The notes: generated from the sequence alone by a model not told the origin. A stretch of 64,000 nucleotides of DNA from Luzula sylvatica (GCA_946800325.1 OX326957.1:50380807-50444806), one strand, 5' to 3'; numbered from the stretch's first letter, positions 11,579-24,120 are shown. Made by a program: numbers and translations.

Positions 11579-12309
11579 GCTTGCACTACAAGTTGTTCTT
11601 GTGTCAAATTAATTCTTAATTCTTAATTTTTCAAAATGTTTTTTCAACAATTTTTTTGGGTAATTCAAATCCTAACTTTTTTTTTTTTTTTTGCAATTTA
11701 AATCCTAACTTTGAGCATTTTCGTCATTTTAAACCCTAACTTAAATGGATATTTTGCAATTTTGACCCTAATTTAAATGAATTTTTGTAAATCTCTAAAA
11801 TAATCTAGCTAAATCCTAACACAAATCTAGCACAAATCCTCTGACAAACTATATTCACATATCAACATGAATGGCATTTTCGTAATTTTTATCAACAATG
11901 GCATTACATCAAGTTTTTCAAAAAAAAAAATTCTAATTCTAACCCTAACTCAATGGCAATTTTGTAATTATATTTTTCCAAAAAAATAATCTAACTAAAA
12001 CAATTAAATACAAAGCAAAATATTTACCTTAAAATCGAAAACGAACAAGCTTCAAATCTCTAGTTTGAAATCACCAAAAATTTTCACCAAAAATCTGTCA
12101 TTTCAAACAAAACAACACATATAAAATCAAGTATACACAGATCTGAAAAAAAAACTACAATAAATACTTACTACAACTCCACAATCTTCACCAAAATGAT
12201 TTTGAAGAAGGAAAAACAAAGTTTGAAGAAGGAAGAAGAAAACCGAGAAGGAAAAAAAAGAAAAGAAGGGAAGAGAAAGAAAAAGAAAGAGAGGACGGTG
12301 CGGTTTTGG

Positions 12310-12616
12310 ATGTATGTGAAAGGCGCTGAACCATACAGCGCCTGGCGCTTAACCATACCTCGACTGGGGACACGTGGCGTCGCATGAACAAAGACGCACT
12401 TCCATACAGCGCCTGGCGCTAAACCATACATCGCCTTTTTTAAATCCCAGATTAACGGTCCAATTAGTAATTTATTTCTATTTAATGAAAAGGCGCAGAA
12501 TGGTTCTCCACCTGGCGCTGAATGGTACCCCGCAAAAGACATTTTGAGAATTATGTTCAAAACTTGATTATTTCGTGAATATTGTTTTCAAACTTGGTTA
12601 GAACAGTAAAATTTCC
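12310..12616 (-). repeat. Right TIR and subterminal palindrome array of MULE-1
   Basis: Reading inward from 12616, the TIR extends to about 12510. Internal to it are repeated units of ACCATA followed by a GC-rich palindrome; AGCGCC-T-GGCGCT occurs twice and related GGCGC words several more times. ORFs drawn through 12171-12560 on both strands are by-products of this repeat and of the adjacent purine-rich tract (12198-12295). Confidence 0.85.
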
Positions 12617-12625
12617 TTTTTTTAT

Positions 12626-13919
12626 TTATTTTACATTTCGTAAAATAACAATTTAATAAGTGTTTATAAGTTTAAAAAGTTATTTAGATGGATACAATAT
12701 TTTTTAATTCTATTATGTTTTGAAAAAAAATTGTTTGCTTAAAAATACAAATATAATTTACTTAGTATTATTTGAGATTCTTATAGTTATAACTTTCAAA
12801 ACTAAATAATAATACTTAAATTTTTTATTATGCAAATAAAATTCTTAAAAATATATTATGTAAATATGTACTTTTTTGCATTGTATTTTCTTACATAATA
12901 TATATACAAATTGAAATTATGAAAAATTATATGTATGAACTATACTAATATTGATGGGTTATAAAATTAAATTTCTAAAAATAATACTAATATATATTGT
13001 ATGTTTATAATATTACATATTAAATTATTAGTATTTCATATATAAATTTTTCATATTCCGTTACATTCACATTTGATCATGCAATCTAATGTGAAATATT
13101 AAACAACTGATTAGACTTAGTCTAATGTGATTCTAACCAATAATAATAGGCCAAATCATTAATGTAGGATTATGTGATTTTCTAAGAATGCTTAAAACAT
13201 GGTGTAAAATAATGACACATAAATGATTACACAAAATATGATCTATACAAAATCTAACAAAATAATTAATGATTGAGATTAAATCACATCACTACATCTA
13301 ATGGTTCAAATTAATACATAAAAATATTAATACAAAATGCATGTTTTAAATGATCAAATATAATATTAATGTATTGATGAAGTCATATCATAAAATTTAA
13401 TAATTAATAATCATGATAAACATGATGACGAGGTTTCGTGAAAAATAAGAGAGTGGTAATTAATAGACAAACAAGTCATACTAAATTTAAATTTTGGGGC
13501 CTAACCGTTGCAGCGATCCAATGTCCTAGATTTGTTTTTTTTTTTTTTTTTTTTTTTTGTAAGAAAATGACTTTGTGTGCTTTGTACAAGACTGGCTCTA
13601 GTTAGATCATATTGAGTTTTAGACCCATCATTTTCATTTGAATTATTTTGTTATTATATGAATATTAGTATTGAATAGTGGGACCTGATTGAATAATTCG
13701 AACATATTAAGTAATATTTAATTTAATTATCAGTATATTTTTTCATTAAATTATTTACAATCTTATGAATATTAGTAATAATTCAAAACTTATTGTGATA
13801 TTAAGTTACATAAATTGACATTAAATTATGTGTGCATTTTTTTGTTGAATTACTTGACCATCTCATGAATATTAGCAATATATATTAGATAAAATAATTC
13901 AAACATATTAAAAAGATAT
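12626..13919. other. AT-rich spacer
   Basis: No ORF with recognisable protein. A run of about 24 T lies at 13536-13559. Nothing else is supportable. Confidence 0.5.
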
Positions 13920-14152
13920 TAGGGCCGGCAACGAGCCGAGTTCGAACAAACAAAATCCAGCTCGAGAACTCGGCTCGAAAAAAATCAGTATTTTTTTGTA
14001 TTTATATATATAATTATTCGAATTGTTTGACCTAGTTCGAGCCGAGCACGACTCAACTTAAGTTCGTGCAAGCTAGTTTTCGTTCGAGTTTTTTTGAAAC
14101 TATCTTCGAAGTGAGTTCGAACGTCCATCTTCGAACTTTTTTGACAGTCCTA
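13920..14152. mobile_element. hAT-type MITE (233 bp)
   Basis: The left end TAGGGCCGGCAA and right end TTGACAGTCCTA are imperfect inverted repeats. Subterminal GAGCCGAG and GTTCGAAC words occur in both arms. The flanks AAAGATAT (13912-13919) and AAAAATAT (14153-14160) match at 7 of 8 positions, consistent with an aged hAT target duplication. No coding capacity. Confidence 0.7.
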
Positions 14153-15160
14153 AAAAATATTACTTAATATAATTAATTATATTCAATTAGCATCACATTT
14201 TTTTGAATTATTGTACTATTTTATGAATTTAATATATAGTAATAAATACTAGACAAATAATCAACATATTGAGCAATGATTTTAGTTGCGATATATTGCT
14301 CCGTAACGTTTTAAGTTGCGATATAACGACATTATAACACTGCTATTCAATAAATTATGATATTGCATTTTAGATGTATTTTAAGCTATTTGTGCTAGCG
14401 GCACTATTGCTATTTAATTCATTATTATAAGTAATGTTAACTGATAATTACATTATGAGCAATTTTATTTTCCTTGAATTATTTATTCTAATTTCTAGTA
14501 TATCTTAACATCTTTTACAAGGTATATATATTGGATAACATAATATCATTAGGGGAGTTCTATCATACATCATTTTTACTTATGATACATCCATTTTCAA
14601 GGATATTTTGAGTAATTATCAATTAATGAGTATTTAAAGTAAATTTTCAAGTATATTTATCAATAAATAATAGGCTAAATAGGACATTTGAATTGTTTAT
14701 GAAAGAACAAATATCCATAAAAAATAAAATTTATGATACACATTTTTAAATATCCAAAAAAAAATTATAAAAAAGTATGATAGAAATCCCCCATATCATT
14801 AATATTAAATTGATATTTTTTAAGAGACAATACTGATGGATATTAAACAACGAATGTACTTCTTACTTATATTCCAATACTTTATACATCCGAGACACGA
14901 TTACAAAACTTATTAATTACATAAACAATTCAATAGGAGTCAATCATCTTATCCGATGATGATTAATAAATATCAAGTTAGCAATAATATCTAAAAGGAT
15001 TTCATTCTCATATAAACAAAGATAAAGCTTACAGAATAATAAGTAATATTGAATCATCAAGGACCACTTTGATCTTTCCCATATAACTGAAAACTTAAAC
15101 AGTCAATAACAAAAGACCCCCAAAATTCCCCTAAAAAACCCTGAAAATATCACGAGATCT
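14153..15160. other. AT-rich spacer
   Basis: No protein or RNA gene recognised. It leads into the GC-richer G-box region that follows. Confidence 0.5.
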
Positions 15161-15179
15161 CGTGCCCCCGCAAATGAAG

Positions 15180-15815
15180 GACACGTGGTGCAATCTGGAG
15201 GCTTCTCAGCCAACCAATGAAATCATTCCACGAGCACTGCTATGTAGCCCCCACGAGTCCTCACTTTAACCCGCTTTTCCTCCCCCCCACGACAACCTCT
15301 CGGGACACGTGCTGCTTCTTCCCCCACCTTGCGTCTTCTCCAAACCTCCTTCTCCCTCTTCACTCGACACGTGTATCCTCTCCCCAACCCTCTGTATCCA
15401 CATGACCAATATAATCCGTGTAGGTACTCAGTTTTATTATTATCAAATTGTTTTACACAGACTACACGAGGATTGAAGTTACAGAAAAAGTAGAGAATTC
15501 TGAAGGCCGTATTTTAATCAGATGAGAGGGGAGAACAGGGAATAGCGGTGTTATATACAGTTGGCGGATTGTAATGGAGAGAGGAGGTGTTTACGGTACT
15601 GTTATTACAAGGGTAATATCGTAATTTTAGGGGGACACGTGTCAAGGGGAGCGGAGAAGAGGAGAGTTAGTTTTGGGAGTGAGAGCACTTTTGGGAAGTT
15701 TGTGGGCATAAAAAGGACACGAAATGGTGGTGGGTCCGGGAAGGATGACGTGGAAGGCCGGTCGTGAGACGTGGCAGACCAGCGAAATTGTGGCCTACAT
15801 GGTTGCCACGTATTG
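15180..15815. promoter_or_regulatory. Cluster of G-box (CACGTG) elements, promoter-like
   Basis: Four perfect CACGTG hexamers, each preceded by A and mostly in the context GACACGTG, lie at 15182, 15306, 15368 and 15636. Two further ACGTGG/CCACGT cores lie at about 15768-15808. The region is pyrimidine-rich and clearly less AT-rich than its flanks, with a possible TATA-like ATAAAAAGG at about 15709. G-boxes bind plant bZIP and bHLH factors (ABA and light response). No coding gene is evident on either side; ORFs at 15217-15405, 15561-15767 and 15764-15982 show no known domain. It may be a relict or orphan promoter, or the promoter of a non-coding transcript. Confidence 0.45.
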
Positions 15816-16189
15816 TTTCGGTTGTTTTTTATTTAATTTATTGTATTTCCGTTTTGATCTGCGAAATATTTTATTTTTGTGTCCTGATATCTATTTTTTT
15901 TTGTGTGGAAAACAAGATTGAGAGCGACAAAGAGATCATGTATATAAATAATGATTATTTGTTAAAAAGAAAATTTCAATAGAAGTCCTCCCCCTCTCTC
16001 TCATTCTCACTTTTAAATTTAAGGTAGGTGTAGCCGTGTAGGTCATACATTTTAACGAGTGGTTTAGAAAGCGAATTTGGAGGTGAGAATAAAATTGATC
16101 AGAGCGTGGTTCTTATTTTTTTTATGTATTCAACTTGGTAAAGTTTATTCCAAAATTATCACGTTTTGGATATTATCTTACTCACCGTA

Positions 16190-16960
16190 GCCTGCACAAC
16201 AATTGCGCGAGACTTTATATATATTTTTTACATATTTTGTATAATTTGTTCAAACAAAATCTGTGCAAGTATGTTTAAACTAAATTATATAATCATAATA
16301 TATTTGCAAATATATTTATTTCAATAAATATATTATAATTAATAAAGGTTCGTGAAATTTGTCTATCATGATATATGCATTATAATTAATAAGGATTCAT
16401 GAAATTTATCCATCATTATAAATCCACACAAAATAAATAAAATATAACATGTTATAATTCAAACAAAATTAATGTTTCAAAACAAACAAAAGAAAACTGT
16501 GAATAATATACATAAAACTGAAATATATATTTAAAATGTCATCCATTAACATAAAAAATATCAATTTTTTTATAAATAACACAATTGAAAATTATACCAT
16601 AAAAAATTAACAATTCAACCATTGTTTCATGGGAGTATTATATATGGAGCCCCAATAACACAAAAATAACATTCTTGATGAGACGGCAAGAGAGGATTAA
16701 GTAGTCTTATTAGTATTTTTAATTGACTCAATTAACGATTTAATTGGCCGTTTAATTGAATTGACACATCTATTAACATTTATTAACATATTATAAATTA
16801 TTGATGTGTTAATTAAACGTGTCAATTAACATTTAATAGAGTCAATTAGAAATGTTAATAAATTTACTTTGTCATCTCATCAAGGATATTGTGATGAATT
16901 TGAGGATCAATTATATTTTTCTTTCGTACATAGATATAATTTGGATTGTGCTAAAAACAC
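16190..16960 (-). mobile_element. Degenerate Helitron-like copy carrying a foldback MITE
   Basis: The left end has a damaged hairpin (TGCACAACAATTGCGCGA) where intact Helitrons here have CCCGCGCAATTGCGCGGG. It is followed by sequence homologous to the interior of the 6224-6819 Helitron (GTTTAAACTAAATT, ATATTTGCAAATAT). The whole ~770 bp is repeated at 36735-37515. Inside, 16664-16900 is a foldback starting ACATTCTTGATGAG and ending with its near complement. A clear CTRR terminus or 5' TC end cannot be assigned. Confidence 0.65.
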
Positions 16961-17544
16961 AACTATAAAAAAAAAAATACGTGTTCAATATTCAATATCC
17001 AATTTCGGATACAAATATGATACAAGTATTTACTAATTTAAATATGTAGTTTATTAATTTAGAAGTATCCTACAAGTATCTTGTGTAATTTATTTAAAAA
17101 TATTATGAGCCAAAATATATAATGGGTCCGAAATATCATAAATGGAATATCTTAGCCGTATTTCGAAAATATTCCTAGCCATACCGTATCCCCGCCGTAT
17201 CCACAAAAACTAAATATTAAAATAATTGAATAGGCTACGTGGCGTATCAGATACGTATCCGAGCCGTATCACACCCTTATTCGTATCGGATACCCGTATA
17301 CTCAAGATAGTTTTGCATTTTTGAAGAATTCGCGTAACATAGTTTGTAAGTAGTAAACTATATATTTCAATATATATTTTGTATTCAATTATTATTTTTT
17401 GTCGATATTTAGTTAAAAAAAATAATGTGTGCCACTTCTGCAATGACCTTGGATTTTAAAATTAAAATGTTTCAGGTTTCATTAAATTATTGCATGCCAA
17501 TGAATCTAGTGTCCAAAATTAAATTTTTTAGTTGCATTCAGTTT
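16961..17544. other. Spacer, nothing recognised
   Basis: 17100-17290 repeats words such as CCGTATCC and GTATCGGATAC, but I see no gene or clear terminal repeats. Confidence 0.4.
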
Positions 17545-17864
17545 CCGGACTCTCAGAGTCCGGTTATTTTTTTATTTTATTTTTATTAACTGAGACGGGT
17601 TCTAAAAATCTGTACCCAGACTATATTAATATATAGTACACGAGTGTACTGTGGTAATTACAATGGGGTCATTACAATGAGATAAATCGCGTATCTACGC
17701 TGATCCATATAATGGATATCTCTACATATTCAATATTTTCTATTAGAGTCCAGTTTTTATTTTAAAATTAATTGATTCATGGTGGCTAAGTGTGTGGCAA
17801 AGTGTTAAGGGTATAGTTATGAAATGGTATTTGGTATAAAATTTTCGGACTCTGAGAGTCCGAA
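17545..17864. repeat. Pair of near-identical GC-rich palindromes bounding 320 bp
   Basis: CCGGACTCT-C-AGAGTCCGG at 17545-17563 and a second palindrome with the same core CGGACTCT-N-AGAGTCCG at 17844-17864. A degraded third half-site (GTCTGAGCGTCCG) follows at about 17883. The paired ends may mark a small foldback element, but I see no target duplication. Confidence 0.55.
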
Positions 17865-18464
17865 AGTTATGCAATATTAGAAGTCTGAGCGTCCGAAAAT
17901 GTGAGAGTTACAAATATTTTGGAACTTGTTTTTTTCTTAATAAACTTAACAAACGTGTGTACTATTCATTTTTTTCCTATATTTATCCTTGACAATTTAT
18001 AATTTCACACTTTTTGTTTGACGGTTTCACTATCATAAAGACCTATTCGATATAAATTGTATAATATCAAATAAGCACATATTATTATAATTATAAGTTA
18101 TATATAATTTCAAACAAATTGCTCTTCTCCCATGCTTCCACGTCATCAAAACATTTTAGGTTATCTGATTTTGTGATGGTAATTGTGATTTTTATTTTTT
18201 CATTATGATTGATTTAATCTGAGCTGTTTGATTTGTTTTCTCTGATCGATTGTTCATAGTTATGTATAATCATAAAGAATTATTTGCGTCCATAAAAGGC
18301 CACATCATCATGTGAATGTAAACCATTTGATATTGATCAAAAGATCCAAATTAGTTGGTTCTTCATGTGAACATGGTCCATATAAATCAACCATTGCAAA
18401 AGTTACGTTAACATTGGTTCATTGTGGACCAAACTCATTCATATATTTTGTCTCAATTAAATAT

Positions 18465-19345
18465 GAAAAATAAAATCCTTGAATTTTTTGGATATTGTAA
18501 AAAATCCCTAAATTTACATATGTAGTAATTAAATAAGTTGTTATTTTTTATTAATTTTAAAAAATCTAAAATTTTTGTAGCATATAATAATTACATTTTT
18601 GTATTATTAAATGTTATATTTATATAATTTTAATATTTCACACATTATAAGTTATGTATAAATCTACAAAAATTACATTTACCACATGGTGCCACGTCAC
18701 CTAATTATTCTGAACCGTCTGATCAGACAGTAAAATTTAACTTTTGATCTTGACCGTCCATTTCTGATGAGCTCGGTTTTTGTACACCGAAATTATTTCC
18801 TGTCTTGTTATATATAAATTTGACTTTTATCTTTTTTCCTGAAAAACTAACATAAAATAATAATAAAATAAACAACAATATTAAAAGAACACCTTACAAA
18901 TATTCAAGAAATAAAATATCATGAAACTATTAAAAAAAAGTACATGAAAAGAGAATGAAAATAAAAAACAAGATGTTTCAACAAATATTTTTCTATCAAA
19001 ATATTTTCAATGTGTTTATTTATTGTTGTTTATTTTATTATTATCTGATGTTAGTTTTTCATAAGAAATAAATGAAATATTAAAATTATATAAACACAAC
19101 ATGTAATAATTTTATTTTATTTACATTACATGTTAAGAAATGTTTATAAATTTTCTTAAAATTAATAACAAAAATATTTTTTTAATTATTACATATGAAA
19201 ATAAAAAGGTATTTTGGTCAAAAAAATTAATATCATTCTTAAGAGGGCATTTGGAAATAAAAATTTGGTAGAGAATTTTTTTTGGAGTTTACAAAAAGAT
19301 TGAGGTTTCTTTACAGTATCCAAGAAATTAGGGAGTTAAAAATAT
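18465..19345. mobile_element. Foldback element, ~0.88 kb
   Basis: The left arm (TTTTTGGATATTGTAAAAAA...) and right arm (...TTTACAGTATCCAAGAAATT) are inverted and the interior is largely self-complementary about a centre near 18980. Copies with the same arm and interior order lie at 30236-31050 and 51213-51905. The stretch just to the right (AAATATACAAAACACAGATG, then GTGCGAA) is also shared with the 51.9-kb copy, so both copies sit in the same larger host element, presumably a Helitron. No coding capacity. Confidence 0.7.
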
Positions 19346-19435
19346 ACAAAACACAGATGTGCGAACAATCAAACAAAACAACGTATAATCCAATTACATA
19401 TTAGGAAAAGATAAACGATGACAGACTCGAAGGCT

Positions 19436-19465
19436 CGCGCGCAATTGCGCGGGAAAAAAAACTGA
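19436..19465 (+). mobile_element. Candidate Helitron 3' terminus (CTGA type)
   Basis: The palindrome core CGCGCAATTGCGCG is followed by GG, eight A and then CTGA (19462-19465), followed by T. The layout matches the CTAG ends at 21494 and 52396, but the CTRR form differs. The 5' end was not found. The shared flank of the foldback upstream supports a Helitron relative here. Confidence 0.5.
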
Positions 19466-19505
19466 TTTATAATAATGTTCGAACAGTTATATAATTAAAG
19501 GCTTA

Positions 19506-21494
19506 TCTTTAAATAGATATAATGCTAAACATCTTGCCCTTCCATCATTTTGCCACGTCACCGATACTGTTCACCATACTGTTCACACGACACTGTTTGT
19601 TACTGTTCACAAATTTAAATATTTACCTGCACTGTTTGTTACTGTTCACAAATTTAAATATTTACCTACACTGTTTGGTACTGTTCACACAACACTGTTT
19701 GTTACTGTTCATAAGGTACTGTTCATATTTATAAATAATTAATAAAATATAATTGGTTTTGAGCTTAATTATTTTTGCAATTATAAATAATTAACAAAAT
19801 TGGGAGTTTTTTTATATTTTTTTGCAATTTAGTATTCTCATTCCAACTTTCAACATTTTACAAGGGTTTCGATGTAATTTTATGATTTAGAGGGGCATAT
19901 TTGATATTTTCAGGTTTTATAAGGGTATATTTGTAATTTTCATATTTTAAAGAGGTATTTTTAATATTATCATATATTACAAGGGTATTTTTTGGTATAC
20001 AAATTTAATAGTTAATAATTGTAACCCGCTGTATATTCTATTTCATTTTTAAAGATCAATTTTGATTTTTTGAAGATCTCGAATTTAAGTTTAAAATCCA
20101 AATTCAATTCAGATTTTCTCCAAATACGATATACTCCCGAAATCTTGAATTCTGAGTTTGTTCTGTATTTTTTTTCAGACAGGGTCGCGGACTGTGGACA
20201 TGACATTGGCGCTCTTCACCTTAAGGTACCATATTCTTCTAAAGGAATATAAACTTACAAGGTATAGTATTATTTTATTTTATTATTTAAATTGATGTTT
20301 TTTAAGCTTTGTTGCTTTGTAGTTATATTATGAAGATATGAAGATTAATTTGATGTCTTCCTTTGATGTCTTTCTTGGCGATTAATTTGATGTCTTCCTT
20401 TACTGGTGGCCTTAACAAGGTATTTTTTTTGGTGCTATTCTACTTAAATTTTCATCTACTGATATGTTAAAAAGTATTAATTTAATCTAACTATTATTTT
20501 TCGTCGAAATTAGACAAACTAGAACTAGCATTAGTGGAGAAAATTCTGGCAATTCGTTGCGAAATAGAGCTTCACGAGTCAGAACTAAATTAGCCTGTTC
20601 CAAAGTTACTCGAGTAGAGAATTTTGGAATTTCCCTGCTTTATTGTTATTTCTTTAATGAATTTATGGTGATTAATTTCTTTTAGGTTTCCATGGGGTAT
20701 TTTTTTTACAGACCTTGGAATGATGTTATGGCTTTGTCCCAAACTCGGCATAATAGAATATACTAATTCCGTGTATTTATAATTCATATAATATCATCTA
20801 GGGGTATTTCCATAAATTTATATTTTATTCTGTTTTATTACAAGTTTGCATCATGTGCTTTTGATTGTATCGTTAGCAGATTCGACGTTATCACGAGAAG
20901 GCTAATTTTATCATTTCAGAAACTACACTCGAAATTAATATGTGATGGTGATTTTTTATATTTTTATGGATCAAAATGGAAAGTTGCCACATATTCATAA
21001 TTTCAGAAGCCTAATATTATGAGTAATTATTTTTTATCATTTCGCTTTTGAGATTATTCATCATCTTATTTTGTTCGGATCCTAATTGATTTGTGTGTCT
21101 TCTCAATTCAACCTTCGTGTCGAGAGTTAAGGGGTGCCATCAAGATTGAGACTTTATGTGATTTTGGCGATGTAAAGATGAAAACTAACAAGGTATCATG
21201 ATATTCAAATTAACAGAATATTCGTATGAATTTCCTATTATTATATTTCCGATTAATTCCTTACTTTTCCTATAATTAATTTCAAATTGAGGGTTAATTT
21301 GAAAATTTGGTGATATGTTTGCGGTACCTGATGGAAGGCGGCATGCATCTCTAAGTAACAAATACATTTGAATAAAACAATACGAACATCGAAAGAAAAC
21401 GAAAACAAACAAATAACTCTAACTACAAAAAAAAATGATAAACAAAAAGAAAAAATAAAAATAGACCCGCGCAATTGCGCGGGCCCTATGCTAG
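19506..21494 (+). mobile_element. Non-autonomous Helitron (~1.99 kb)
   Basis: The 3' end is CCCGCGCAATTGCGCGGG (21466-21483), 7 nt, then CTAG (21491-21494) followed by T. The 5' end is proposed at 19506 (A|TCTTTAAATAG), with GCCACGTCACC about 50 nt inside, as in the 50323 Helitron. 19561-19725 is a tandem repeat (next entry). The interior (20160-21190) is less AT-rich and has splice-like junctions, such as TTTTTTTCAG at about 20178 and CTTAAGGTAC at about 20221, around short open segments. This could be captured gene fragments, but I cannot name a source. No Rep/helicase is encoded. Confidence 0.75.
19561..19725 (+). repeat. Tandem repeat of TACTGTTCAC-containing units
   Basis: The decamer TACTGTTCAC or close variants occur about eight times. 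A 39-bp unit containing GTTTGTTACTGTTCACAAA is repeated twice in tandem (about 19590-19667). The array sits just inside the 5' end of the 19506 Helitron, the same position as the unrelated minisatellites in the two other Helitrons. Confidence 0.8.
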
Positions 21495-23525
21495 TTCGAT
21501 ATAGAATTGTATAATATCAAATAAGCACACATTATTTATGGGTAACTTATATGCAAGATAATAATATAAACGTATCGTTTCTGCCTTGTGATATTTTTAT
21601 TTTTATTTTTATGTTTAGAACGGAGAACAGTCATAAATTTTGATTTTTATATGTTTCTACCATGTGATATTTCGGGATTATTCAAGAGGGCACATGAATT
21701 AGTAGGTCAAACAAAAGGGAGTGTTTTCGTCAAAGTCGAATTGTTAAATTAGAATCCATTGATACACATACACTAACGGATAAATTAAGTTTGTGATAAG
21801 GAATAATTTGGATATTTTTGGATATTTGTGGAATAATTAACACGTACTGTCAATATCTTTAATTCATTCAACAAACTTCTCTCAATGCTGCCAAGTGTAT
21901 GGCCTAATAATATAACTTCATTTTTATATCATGTTGATTTTGACAGACTATTAGATAATTCGTGGGCTTCTAAGCTGTAATATTATTATTTATGGGCTTC
22001 TTAACAATATAAACTTAAGACCCAATATTTGGATTGAAAATACAAAATATCATGTAATCAAACTTGCAACAAACAAAGTTTCATATTGATGAAACAGACA
22101 CAGAGTTCGAACTCGTTTCTTCATTTGGAAATGGCCATCATAATTCATAGCCCCCACAAATAAATCAAATTCATTCATTCAAAACTCAGACTAGCAGACA
22201 AAACATGACTCCATTGGAAACTGTACCTTGATTGAGAGAGAAAAGAGAGGGGAGGGACGATAATTGGTCCTGTCAATTTATATCGTATAATACTTAAGCG
22301 TTACTGGTGTATATTTATAAATTTTGATATAATAGTTAGCCATATTAGTCGGATATACAAACTGTAAGAGATAAAATACACACTAAAGTTTCCCCAAGAT
22401 AATTTTATAGTAAAATATATATGCATGTTACTTAATTTAGGATAAAGTTGAAAAGTTATTAATTCTGCACTAAATAATTGATGTGTTTCAATATGCATAT
22501 GTTCTAAGGAAGATCACATTTACATTTTATACACAAAATTGTTATGGTTGCATATACTAATTTTAACCATTCGATGAAAATATAAATGAATAAATCGATA
22601 GAGAATATTTCATAAGTCGAGAAAATAATGATATATTTTATTTTATTTTATTTTATTGAGTATTTCATGCAACTTCATATAATTTTACCTTTCTGTTAAT
22701 CAGTATCAAAAGCACAGTGAAAATATCCACATTTCCTCTGGAGTGCAACACATACCTCTCCTAAGTACTCTCCTTACACGAGATCATAACTCATTAACAT
22801 TTTTCCTCTTTTTCAAAAGTAAAGATGGCTCAAACTTAAATTTAAATTTCCATTATGTTTTGTCATTTTTTTTTGAAAAATATATTTCTTGAAATGAATT
22901 TGAATTATTAGACATAATATTTGATCACATCCAACGAATTCAATCAATACACAAAAACAAACGAATAACTCTTTATATAACTAAATCAATTTACCCAAAA
23001 AAAGTTAAAAGATCCAAAAGTCAAGTGGTGTTCTAATTTTAAGGGAGACTGTGCTTAACATTCTTTTAGCAAATTACATGATACATGATAATATCCTGAA
23101 AAGATAACAAGTACTTGTAATTACAAAGAGAACCACATACTATAGATTTTAGTGCAAGAACAAGAGAAACAATCATAACATGGTGATGTCATCACAAATA
23201 CCAAATAAAGAAATCTGTACTAACAAAACACACAAGAAATTAGAACCAACATAAAAGTTATCATGGAACATAAATTCATATTCTACCTGAATCTTCATGA
23301 ACTCTAATAAAGATATTGTTTAAATAAGCCTACATGAAATAGTTCCTAAACCCTAATTAATGATCAAACACCCTTCTACTGACTGAAATTCTTCTCTAAA
23401 CGGAGATTGGATAAAATGGTCAAATATAACTAGATATTAAATGATACTGCAAAAGAGTAAAAATAAGAAAGTAAAACACTTAGGATAAGTAGCATTCTAC
23501 ATGAAACAAAAAGGATAGATGTGAT
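21495..23525. other. Spacer and 3' flank of the zinc-finger gene
   Basis: No gene recognised. The last few hundred bases are the expected 3' flank of the minus-strand gene ending at 23526. A TTTTA pentamer repeat lies at 22636-22655. Confidence 0.5.
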
Positions 23526-24086
23526 CTAAGCAAACCCTAACCTAAGTTCTAAATCCAAGCCATCCTCTAAACGATCAGTGTCCGAATCGATCTCCAATTC
23601 GAACCTCCTAGTTTCATTTTCTCTCAGTAAGTTATTCTCTTCTACCATAAAATCTCTCATCTTTTTTGTTGCCTCAAAAAAGGGAATTGGTGCCACCAAA
23701 GAGGTAGTATAGCCGAAAGTAGAGAACTTGATAGCTCCATCAGGTTTAATAGGAGATGGTGGTTCAAAGTTAAGGTTAGGTATAGAAATCTTAGCAGAAG
23801 AATTAGGGTTCGGATTCGGGAGAGGGCTAGGGTTTATGAGAGAGGACTCCCATGGAGATGGAGGAGAATATTGCCTGAGTCGAGCTCGGTCTCTACGATG
23901 TACATTCATGTGTCCACCGAGGGCTTGAGCTGATCGGAATTCTCTCTTGCAAAAGCTACAACTATATGACCTAGGAGGCCATGAAATACCGTGAGAATAG
24001 AGACTCGCCCCTCTTACACTTGGGTTAGGGTTATATCTCCATGTCTGATCACCCTCTTTGATGATTGTTGTGCTCAGCTTCTCCAT
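23526..24086 (-). CDS. SUPERMAN-like single C2H2 zinc-finger transcriptional repressor
   Basis: An intronless 186-residue protein. One C2H2 finger has Cys43, Cys46, His59 and His63 and contains the plant signature Q-A-L-G-G-H. The context [17 protein letters not shown] before it and [11 protein letters not shown] after it is typical of the SUPERMAN / ZFP10-11 / RABBIT EARS subfamily. The C-terminus has D-L-E-L-R-L (residues 178-183), an EAR repression motif that recruits TOPLESS-type co-repressors. A Ser/Pro/Asn-rich linker fills the middle. Family members are nuclear regulators of floral organ boundaries, leaf or trichome development; which one this is cannot be settled from the sequence alone. 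The start is the only ATG upstream of the finger in frame. The 5' leader is occupied by a long CT run (on the coding strand), a possible regulatory feature. Confidence 0.93.
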   Translation of the reverse strand: MEKLSTTIIKEGDQTWRYNPNPSVRGASLYSHGISWPPRSYSCSFCKREFRSAQALGGHMNVHRRDRARLRQYSPPSPWESSLINPSPLPNPNPNSSAKISIPNLNFEPPSPIKPDGAIKFSTFGYTTSLVAPIPFFEATKKMRDFMVEENNLLRENETRRFELEIDSDTDRLEDGLDLELRLGFA

Positions 24087-24115
24087 GGTGAACGGAAAGT
24101 TTGAAAGAGAAATTA

Positions 24116-24120
<5 letters not shown>

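Larger units (their letters stand above)
7118..12616. mobile_element. MULE-1: complete Mutator-like element with 9-bp target duplication
   Basis: The 5,499-bp element is bounded by inverted repeats that both begin GGAAATTTTACTGTTCTAAC and match over about 100 bp (7118-7225 and 12510-12616) with few mismatches. It is flanked by the 9-bp direct repeat TTTTTTTAT (7109-7117, 12617-12625). Inside are a plant transposon-associated ORF (plus, 8054-8844), a PMD gene fragment (minus, 9101-9650) and a MuDR-class transposase (minus, 9720-11578). TIR length, 9-bp duplication and transposase family all agree on Mutator. The subterminal regions carry odd palindromes such as AGCGCC-T-GGCGCT (12336-12450) and CTCGCC-A-GGCGAG (near 7306). 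Every ORF is broken, so it is not autonomous now. Confidence 0.95.

Noticed and set aside
12171..12560. Overlapping ORFs on both strands near the right end of MULE-1
   Set aside because: They run through the terminal repeat, palindrome units and a purine tract; no protein family similarity.
15561..15982. Three small plus-strand ORFs beside the G-box cluster
   Set aside because: No domain, conflicting frames, no splice pattern. Kept only the regulatory cluster.
19561..19725. CRISPR-like array of TACTGTTCAC repeats
   Set aside because: Eukaryotic context, no constant spacer length, and the repeat is a Helitron-internal tandem duplication.
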